Shown here piece after piece: positions 58,419-64,000 of a DNA stretch of 64,000 bases. The first letter of the stretch is position 1; every line of letters starts with the position of its first letter. The notes below the pieces were generated by a model that did no database searches, was not told the origin of the DNA, and saw only the letters and a program-made list of their open reading frames with translations. A program made the translations under genes and the position numbers. The stretch is taken from positions 3,906,001 through 3,970,000 of the forward strand of contig NZ_FNSV01000005.1 in assembly GCF_900105905.1 (NCBI RefSeq). Reading direction: 5' to 3'. Origin of the DNA: Rhodococcus koreensis (GTDB taxonomy: Bacteria > Actinomycetota > Actinomycetes > Mycobacteriales > Mycobacteriaceae).

Positions 58419-59744
58419 ATGTCATTCGTTCTCAAGGCCGCCGTCGGCGAACCAGCGCAGCGGGCGAGCAACCCCGCCGTGGTCGACACCGTCGCCGCCG
58501 TCATCGCCGACGTCCGCGCGAACGGCGACGACGCCGTCCGGAAGTACTCCGAGAAGTTCGACGGCTGGTCCCCCGAGTCGTTCCGGTTGAGCGAGGACCA
58601 GGTGGCGGAGATCGTGAAGTCCGTGCCGGAGACCGTCCTCGACGACCTGCGGTTCGCGCAGCGCCAGATCCGCAACTTCGCTCAGGCGCAGCGGGACTCG
58701 ATCCAGGACATCGAGGTCGAGACGCTGCCGGGCGTCTTCCTCGGCCACCGCAACGTCCCGATCGACGCCGCGGCCGCGTACGTGCCCGGCGGCCGCTACC
58801 CGCTGACCGCGTCCGCGCACATGACCGTGCTCACCGCGAAGGTCGCCGGCGTCGAACGCGTCGCCGCGACGACCCCGCCGAACGCGGGCGAGGCACCGCC
58901 GATCAGCGTCGCCGCCATGCATCTGGCCGGCGCCGACGAGATCTTCGTCCTCGGCGGCGTCCAGGCGATCGCCGCCCTGGCACTGGGCACCAACACCGTC
59001 GACCCGGTCTCGATCCTGACCGGCCCCGGCAACGCCTTTGTGGCCGAGGCCAAGCGGCAACTGTTCGGTGAGGTCGGGATCGACCTGTTCGCCGGACCGA
59101 CCGAGACGCTCATCGTCGCCGACGACCACGCCGACCCGTTCACCATCGCCGTCGACCTGCTGTCGCAGGCCGAGCACGGCCCCGACTCCCCGTGCGTGCT
59201 GATCACCACGTCCGAGGCGGTCGGCCGGGCCACCCTCGACCACATCGAGGCGCTGCTCCCGGGCCTGGTGACCAACGCCATCGCCGGTCCCGCGTGGCGC
59301 GATCACGGCCAGGTCCACATCGTCGACACCCTCGCCGAGGCCTACGCCCTCGCCGACGAGTTCGCGTCCGAGCACGTCCAGATCCTCACTGAGGACCCGC
59401 GCCAGGCCCTGACGGCCATGCGCAACTACGGCGCCCTGTTCCTGGGCGAAGGCACGTGTGTTCCTTACGGCGACAAGCTGATCGGCACCAACCACGTCCT
59501 CCCGACCCTCGGCGCCGCGAACTACACCGGCGGTCTGTGGGTGGGCAAGTTCCTCAAGACGCTCACCTACCAGGAGGTCCGCAATCTCGACACCAGCGCC
59601 CAGCTGGGTGAGATCTGCGGACGGGTCTCGCGACTCGAGAAGTTCGAGGGCCACGCCCGGTCCGGCGACCTCCGGGCAGCCAAGTTCGGTAACGCCCCGT
59701 TGGCATGGGGCGACATCCCGACGCGAGTGACCTCGGACCGATGA
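58419..59744 (+). CDS. Histidinol dehydrogenase-like NAD-dependent dehydrogenase (catabolic paralogue)
   Basis: 441 residues from ATG 58419 (GAAGGAAGC upstream). HisD fold with the zinc/catalytic residues kept: LLSQAEHGPDSP (Gln/His Zn ligands), ADEFASEHVQILTE (catalytic Glu-His), YGDKLIGTNHVLPT (Asp) and GHARSGD (C-terminal His). Lacks the biosynthetic context (no hisC or hisB) and pairs with aspartate ammonia-lyase under PucR. HisD paralogues outside his operons include sulfopropanediol dehydrogenase (HpsN); a two-step alcohol-to-acid oxidation of some amino or sulfo alcohol is likely, the substrate unknown. Confidence 0.87.
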   Translation: MSFVLKAAVGEPAQRASNPAVVDTVAAVIADVRANGDDAVRKYSEKFDGWSPESFRLSEDQVAEIVKSVPETVLDDLRFAQRQIRNFAQAQRDSIQDIEVETLPGVFLGHRNVPIDAAAAYVPGGRYPLTASAHMTVLTAKVAGVERVAATTPPNAGEAPPISVAAMHLAGADEIFVLGGVQAIAALALGTNTVDPVSILTGPGNAFVAEAKRQLFGEVGIDLFAGPTETLIVADDHADPFTIAVDLLSQAEHGPDSPCVLITTSEAVGRATLDHIEALLPGLVTNAIAGPAWRDHGQVHIVDTLAEAYALADEFASEHVQILTEDPRQALTAMRNYGALFLGEGTCVPYGDKLIGTNHVLPTLGAANYTGGLWVGKFLKTLTYQEVRNLDTSAQLGEICGRVSRLEKFEGHARSGDLRAAKFGNAPLAWGDIPTRVTSDR

Positions 59745-61135
59745 CCCGTCTCGAGCACGATCTCCTCGGCGACCGGGAAGTTCCCTCCGACGCCTACTAC
59801 GGCATCCACACCCTGCGGGCGACCGAGAACTTTCCGATCACCGGCATTCCCCTGTCCAGCCATCCCGACCTCGTGTCGGCGCTGGCAGCCGTCAAGCAGG
59901 CCGCGGCGCAGACCAACGCCGGACTCGGCCTGCTACCGCGGCGCGAAGCGGACGCCATCGCCCGGGCCTGTGAAGAGATTCGGGCCGGCGCCCTCCGGGA
60001 CCAGTTCGTCGTGGACGTCATTCAGGGCGGTGCCGGCACCTCCAGCAACATGAACGCCAACGAAGTGGTGGCCAACCGGGCGCTGGAACTGCTCGGCCAC
60101 GCCCGCGGCAGCTACGAGCATCTGCATCCGCTCGAGCACGTGAACATGAGCCAGAGCACCAACGACGTCTACCCCACCGCGATCAAGGCCGGTCTGCAAA
60201 CCGCCCTGACCAGGCTGCGGGCGTCGATGCACGAGTTGGCGGCGGCATTCGCGGTGAAGTCGACCGAGTTCGCCGACGTCCTCAAGGTCGGGCGCACCCA
60301 ATTGCAGGATGCGGTCCCGATGACCCTGGGGCAGGAGATCGCGACGTTCGCGCTGATGATCGACGAGGATTCGCAGCGGCTCGGGGAGGCGGCGACGCTC
60401 ATCTCCGAGATCAACCTCGGCGGAACGGCGATCGGGACCGGTCTCAACGCGCACCACGAGTACGCGTGGCGGGTCCGCGAGCATCTCGCCGCGATCACCG
60501 GGATCGAGGTGACGACGGCGTCCGACCTGATCGAAGCCACCCAGGACGTCGGCGCGTTCGTCCAGCTGTCCGGGGTGCTCAAGCGCACCGCGGTGAAGCT
60601 GTCCAAGATCTGCAACGACCTTCGGCTGCTGTCGTCGGGGCCGCGCGCCGGCTTTGGTGAGATCACGTTGCCGCCCGTCCAGGCCGGCTCGTCGATCATG
60701 CCGGGCAAGGTGAATCCGGTGATCCCGGAGGTCGTGAACCAGATCGCCTTCCGGGTGATCGGGAACGACCTGACCGTCACGATGGCCGCCGAGGGCGGGC
60801 AGCTACAGCTCAACGCGTTCGAGCCGATCATCGCGCACAGCCTGTTCGAGACGATCGAACTGCTCACCCGCGGATGCGCGGTACTCCGCGAGCGGTGTGT
60901 CGTGGGGATCGGCGCGAACATCGAGCACTTGAAGAACAGCGTCGACGCGTCCATCGGCGTGGTCACGGCCCTCAACCCGCACATCGGGTACACCGCGGCC
61001 ACCGCGATCGCCGCCGATGCACTGGCGACCGGTCGCACCGTGGCCGCGCTCGTGCTCGAGCGGGGTCTGCTCAGCCGGGAACAGCTCGACGACGTGCTGC
61101 GGCCGGAGAATCTCACTCGACCGCTCGTGCCCTGA
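59741..61135 (+). CDS. aspA: Aspartate ammonia-lyase
   Basis: 464 residues from ATG 59741, overlapping the HisD-like stop (ATGA). Fumarase/aspartase superfamily: LGDREVPSDAYYGIHTLRA, GGAGTSSNMNANEV, HVNMSQSTNDVYPTA and the signature loop AGSSIMPGKVNPVIPE. The LEHDLLGDREVP start and the C-terminal HIGYTAATAIAADALATGRTV block fit aspartase rather than fumarase. Deaminates L-aspartate to fumarate and ammonia. Second gene of the PucR-divergent operon; followed by a hairpin terminator. Confidence 0.92.
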   Translation: MTRLEHDLLGDREVPSDAYYGIHTLRATENFPITGIPLSSHPDLVSALAAVKQAAAQTNAGLGLLPRREADAIARACEEIRAGALRDQFVVDVIQGGAGTSSNMNANEVVANRALELLGHARGSYEHLHPLEHVNMSQSTNDVYPTAIKAGLQTALTRLRASMHELAAAFAVKSTEFADVLKVGRTQLQDAVPMTLGQEIATFALMIDEDSQRLGEAATLISEINLGGTAIGTGLNAHHEYAWRVREHLAAITGIEVTTASDLIEATQDVGAFVQLSGVLKRTAVKLSKICNDLRLLSSGPRAGFGEITLPPVQAGSSIMPGKVNPVIPEVVNQIAFRVIGNDLTVTMAAEGGQLQLNAFEPIIAHSLFETIELLTRGCAVLRERCVVGIGANIEHLKNSVDASIGVVTALNPHIGYTAATAIAADALATGRTVAALVLERGLLSREQLDDVLRPENLTRPLVP

Positions 61136-61141
61136 CGACCG

Positions 61142-61176
61142 CGAGCAGCTCGTCCCCTGCCGGGATGAGCTGCTCG
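61142..61176 (+). terminator. Hairpin terminator after aspA
   Basis: CGAGCAGCTCGTCCC (61142-61156) folds with GGGATGAGCTGCTCG (61162-61176), 14 Watson-Crick pairs and one wobble, with a CTGCC loop, 6 bp after the aspA stop. Confidence 0.85.
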
Positions 61177-61183
61177 TGTGGGG

Positions 61184-61228
61184 TTGACATCCACGACGTC
61201 GTCGCTAACCTTTAGTTATACGTATAAC
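61184..61228 (+). promoter_or_regulatory. Promoter and perfect 14-bp palindromic operator of the second GMC/ThDP operon
   Basis: TTGACA (61184-61189) is followed after a 16-18 bp spacer by a weak -10 (TAACCT at 61206). Just beyond lies GTTATACGTATAAC (61215-61228), a perfect palindrome unlike the TTGTCGACAA or LacI sites elsewhere. The binding regulator is not in the window. Confidence 0.6.
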
Positions 61229-61270
61229 CAACTTCGTCACACCACTCTCTACGACCGAGGAGCAGGACCC

Positions 61271-62857
61271 ATGAGAGACGCATCCGTGGGGGAGCCCACA
61301 GGCCCGAGCAAACACAGCTACGACGTCGTCATCGTCGGCAGCGGAATGGGCGGTGGAACGCTCGCCTACGCGCTCGCGGACTCGGGAGTCGATGTGCTTC
61401 TGATCGAGCGCGGCGACTTCCTGCCGCAGGAAAAGCAGAACTGGAGCCCGCAGGAGGTCTTCGAAGGACACCGGTACGCGAACGCCGAGCAGTGGTACGA
61501 CACCGAGGGCAGACCGTTCAGCCCCGGCACATACTACTACGTCGGCGGGAACACCAAACTCTACGGCTCCTCGCTGGTGCGGTTCCGCCGGGAAGACTTC
61601 CAGTCGACGCAGCACGAGGCCGGCGAATCACCCGAGTGGCCCTTCTCGTACGACGACTTCGCGCCGTATTACGCACGCGCAGAACAGGTGTACCGGGTCC
61701 ACGGTGACCACACCGACGACCCGACCCTGCCCCGCGACGAACCGTTCCCCTACCCGGCGATCGGACACGAACCGCCGGTGCAGGAGGCGGCCGACGCCCT
61801 GCGCCGCCTCGGATACACCCCGTCGAACATTCCGCTGGGCATCGACCTGCGCGAGGGCGGCGGCTGCATTCGATGTCGGACCTGCGACGGGTTCCCCTGT
61901 CGCGTGCTTGCCAAGTCCGATGCGGACGTGCGCTGCGTGCGTCCCGCCGTGGCCTCCGGCACGGTGGAACTGCTGACCAACGCCTACGCCGAACAGGTCC
62001 TGACCGACGACACCGGCATGCAGGCCACCGGAGTTCGGCTGCGGCACCGCGGGACCGAACTCGTCGTCGAGGCAGCCACCGTGGTGGTCTCCTGCGGCGC
62101 CGTCAACTCCGCGGCGCTGCTGCTGCGGTCGGCGAACCCCGCGCACCCGGGCGGTCTCGCCAACTCCTCCGGCATGGTCGGACGAAACTACATGGTGCAC
62201 AACAACTCCATCATGGTCGGCATCAACCCGCTGAAGAAGAACACCGCCGAGTTCCAGAAGACGCTGTACCTCAACGACTTCTACACCCGCGGCACCGCCG
62301 AGCACCCCTATCCGCTCGGGCACGTGCAGCTGATCGGGAAACTGCAGGGCGAGATGATCAAGGGCCAACGTCCGCTGATCCCCAAGTGGGCGCTGAGCCA
62401 GGCGACGGCCCGCAGCATCGACTGGTGGCTGTTCACCGAGGACCTGCCCGATCCGGACAACCGCGTCACCCTCACCGCCGACGGCAACATCCAGATCGCG
62501 TGGACCCCCAACAACACGCGCGCCCACGAGGTGCTGGTCCGCGAGATGCGCAAGATCCTCCGCAAGATCGGGTACCCGTTCGTCTTCAGCGAGGGCACCG
62601 GCATCGAGGTCAACTCCCACCAGGCCGGCACCGTCCGCGCCGGAACCGACCCCGCGACCTCCGTACTCGACGCCGACTGCCGCGCCCACGACGTGCACAA
62701 CCTCTACGTCGTCGACTCGTCCTTCTTCCCGTCCCTGCCCGTGATGAACCCCGCCCTGTCCATCGCGGCCAACGCCTTCCGCGTCGCCGAGGCGATCACC
62801 GCACAGCACCGCACGACCGCAGGCCGGACTTCCCCGGCCGAGCCCACGTCCGTCTGA
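61271..62857 (+). CDS. GMC-family FAD oxidoreductase (copy B, with CxxCxxC cluster)
   Basis: 528 residues from ATG 61271 with GAGGAG 8 nt upstream; the upstream in-frame extension covers the palindromic operator and is rejected. FAD site VVIVGSGMGGGTLAYAL, C-terminal His in VNSHQAGTVRAG and Asn in VMNPALSIAANA. A Cys cluster C199-x2-C202-x2-C205-x4-C210 (CIRCRTCDGFPC) is followed by KSDADV, as is usual for this GMC branch. Paralogue of the protein at 29037-30623, equal length. Upstream of a ThDP enzyme paralogous to the partner of copy A. Confidence 0.91.
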   Translation: MRDASVGEPTGPSKHSYDVVIVGSGMGGGTLAYALADSGVDVLLIERGDFLPQEKQNWSPQEVFEGHRYANAEQWYDTEGRPFSPGTYYYVGGNTKLYGSSLVRFRREDFQSTQHEAGESPEWPFSYDDFAPYYARAEQVYRVHGDHTDDPTLPRDEPFPYPAIGHEPPVQEAADALRRLGYTPSNIPLGIDLREGGGCIRCRTCDGFPCRVLAKSDADVRCVRPAVASGTVELLTNAYAEQVLTDDTGMQATGVRLRHRGTELVVEAATVVVSCGAVNSAALLLRSANPAHPGGLANSSGMVGRNYMVHNNSIMVGINPLKKNTAEFQKTLYLNDFYTRGTAEHPYPLGHVQLIGKLQGEMIKGQRPLIPKWALSQATARSIDWWLFTEDLPDPDNRVTLTADGNIQIAWTPNNTRAHEVLVREMRKILRKIGYPFVFSEGTGIEVNSHQAGTVRAGTDPATSVLDADCRAHDVHNLYVVDSSFFPSLPVMNPALSIAANAFRVAEAITAQHRTTAGRTSPAEPTSV

Positions 62858-62887
62858 CACCGTCACCGACAGCTAGGAACCACCGAT

Positions 62888-64000
62888 ATGACAACACAGC
62901 AACTCACCGGCGGACAGATGGTCGTCGACTTCCTCATCCGCGAGGGAGTCGAGAAGGTCTTCGCGATCCCCGGCCACGGCAACACCGCACTCCTCGACGC
63001 GTTCGTCGACCGCGCCGACGAGATCGAACTCGTGCCGGCCATGCACGAACAGGGCGCCGCCCACATGGCCGACGGCTACTACCGGGCCTCCGGCAAGATC
63101 GCCGCGATCTGTACCTCCATCGGTCCGGGCGCGACCAACACCCTCACCGGGTTGGCGACCGCGTTCGCCGACTCGATGCCGATGCTCCTGATCACCGGCG
63201 CCGTGCACACCTACATGGAAAACCGGGGTGTACTGCAGGAGATCGACCGCCCGCACGGCAACAACTTTCCCCGCATGGTCGAACCGGTGGTCAAGCGCTG
63301 GTGGCAGCCCAGCCGCCTCGAACAGCTTACGGTGGCGCTCGCGCAGGCGTTCAACACCATGCACGAGGGCCGGCGCGGGCCCGTGCTCGTCGACATCCCG
63401 CAGGACCTGCAGGCCGAATACGGCGACTACACCCCCGACACCGGCACCCGCAGGCCCGCCACCCGCGCAACCGGCGACCCGGCCGTGATCGCCGAGGCCG
63501 CCCGCCTGCTCGCCGGCGCGAAACGTCCCGTCATCGTCGCCGGCGGCGGCGTCATCCACGCCGAGGCCGCCGCGGAGTTGATGGCCGTCGCCGAGCACCT
63601 CGGGGCACCGGTCACGCACTCGTTCCAGGGCAAGGGCGCCTTCCCCGCCGACCACGACCTCTACGCCTGGCCGTGCGGCGACATGGGTTCGATCCCGGGC
63701 AACGGCGTCACCCGCACCGCTGACGTGATCCTCGCCGTCGGCTGCCGGTTCAGCGACCGCATCACCTCCTCGTACCGCCCCGGCGTCACGTTCGACATCC
63801 CGAACACCAAACTGGTGCAGATCGACATCGACGGATTCGAGATCGGCCGCAACTACCCGGTCGAGGTGGGTGTCGTCGGCGACGCGAAAACCTCCCTGCA
63901 GTCCCTGCAGAACGCCCTCACCGACCTCGGGCCCGGCCGCGACTACCGCAGCACCGACTACTTCGCGGAACTGCAGGACCTCAAGGCCCAGTGGGACGAG
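62888..64000 (+). CDS. ThDP-dependent enzyme of the acetolactate-synthase family, 3'-truncated by window edge
   Basis: ATG 62888 (MTTQQLTGGQMVVDFLIREG); 371 residues are visible of an expected 590 or so. PYR domain with activating Glu in AMHEQGAAHMADGYYRASG, then IGPGATNTLTGLATAFADS, and the central domain AGAKRPVIVAGGGVI...QIDIDGFEIGRNYPVEVGVVGDAK. It matches the enzyme at 27253-29040 along its length (for example EIG-NYP-EVG-V-DAK). Lies 30 bp after the GMC gene and is probably co-transcribed. The C-terminal ThDP-binding domain is outside the window. Confidence 0.88.
   Translation, partial: MTTQQLTGGQMVVDFLIREGVEKVFAIPGHGNTALLDAFVDRADEIELVPAMHEQGAAHMADGYYRASGKIAAICTSIGPGATNTLTGLATAFADSMPMLLITGAVHTYMENRGVLQEIDRPHGNNFPRMVEPVVKRWWQPSRLEQLTVALAQAFNTMHEGRRGPVLVDIPQDLQAEYGDYTPDTGTRRPATRATGDPAVIAEAARLLAGAKRPVIVAGGGVIHAEAAAELMAVAEHLGAPVTHSFQGKGAFPADHDLYAWPCGDMGSIPGNGVTRTADVILAVGCRFSDRITSSYRPGVTFDIPNTKLVQIDIDGFEIGRNYPVEVGVVGDAKTSLQSLQNALTDLGPGRDYRSTDYFAELQDLKAQWDE

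Noticed and set aside
1..64000. tRNA, rRNA, riboswitch, transposase or phage genes
   Set aside because: I looked for these and saw no convincing case; structured RNA searches could not be run, so small RNAs may be missed.

Overview
The window is high-GC DNA packed with genes. Short intergenic gaps, frequent GTG starts and 4-bp ATGA/GTGA stop-start overlaps are typical. A WhiB-type Fe-S regulator, a mycobacterial-type MurJ-like pseudokinase, an F420-type luciferase-fold oxidoreductase and many MarR/GntR/LacI/PucR-regulated catabolic operons all point to an actinomycete, most likely Rhodococcus (jostii/opacus type) or a close relative. No rRNA, tRNA, CRISPR array, transposase or phage gene was seen, so this looks like a chromosomal or large-plasmid catabolic region.

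Layout. 1-7 kb: end of an aldehyde dehydrogenase/CoA-transferase operon, a MarR-LysR pair, and a divergent valine/short-chain acyl-CoA operon (acyl-CoA dehydrogenase, 3-hydroxyisobutyryl-CoA hydrolase, enoyl-CoA hydratase). 7-9 kb: a divergent MFS/MarR efflux pair. 9-14.5 kb: an orphan ectoine hydroxylase, a GntR regulator, two Asp/Glu-racemase-superfamily enzymes, a D-2-hydroxyacid dehydrogenase and an amidase. 14.7-16.5 kb: a membrane pseudokinase and a DUF202 protein. 16.5-20.7 kb: a sulfatase operon with its formylglycine-generating enzyme. 20.8-26.3 kb: an Rrf2/NmrA pair, a GH13 enzyme, an F420-type oxidoreductase and a LacI regulator. 26.5-30.6 kb: a LacI-controlled ThuA / ThDP-enzyme / GMC-oxidoreductase operon.

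31-54 kb is the most interesting part. It is a catabolic island with transporters (MFS, APC, MHS), a RbsD/FucU-type protein, an SDR, a GMC dehydrogenase with its small subunit, an aldehyde dehydrogenase, an FGGY kinase with GlpA/GlpB-like flavoproteins, a DapA-family lyase, a PLP enzyme and a proline-racemase-family enzyme. Ten near-identical copies of the palindrome TTGTCGACAA lie in its promoter regions (32.3-50.9 kb), several just downstream of recognisable TTGACA promoters. The FadR-type GntR gene at 38.46 kb sits inside the island and carries one copy upstream, so it is the obvious candidate regulator. The inducing compound is not identified. The enzyme set suggests a polyol/sugar-acid or hydroxyproline-like compound.

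54-64 kb: a uridine-kinase-like gene whose 3' end runs into a dispersed palindromic repeat, remnants of a LacI gene, a second MFS paralogue, a PucR regulator divergent from a HisD-like dehydrogenase/aspartate ammonia-lyase operon, and a second GMC / ThDP-enzyme pair (cut by the window end) paralogous to the one at 27-30 kb. Decayed regulator and SDR fragments (30.7, 44.9 and 54.9 kb) indicate repeated rearrangement.
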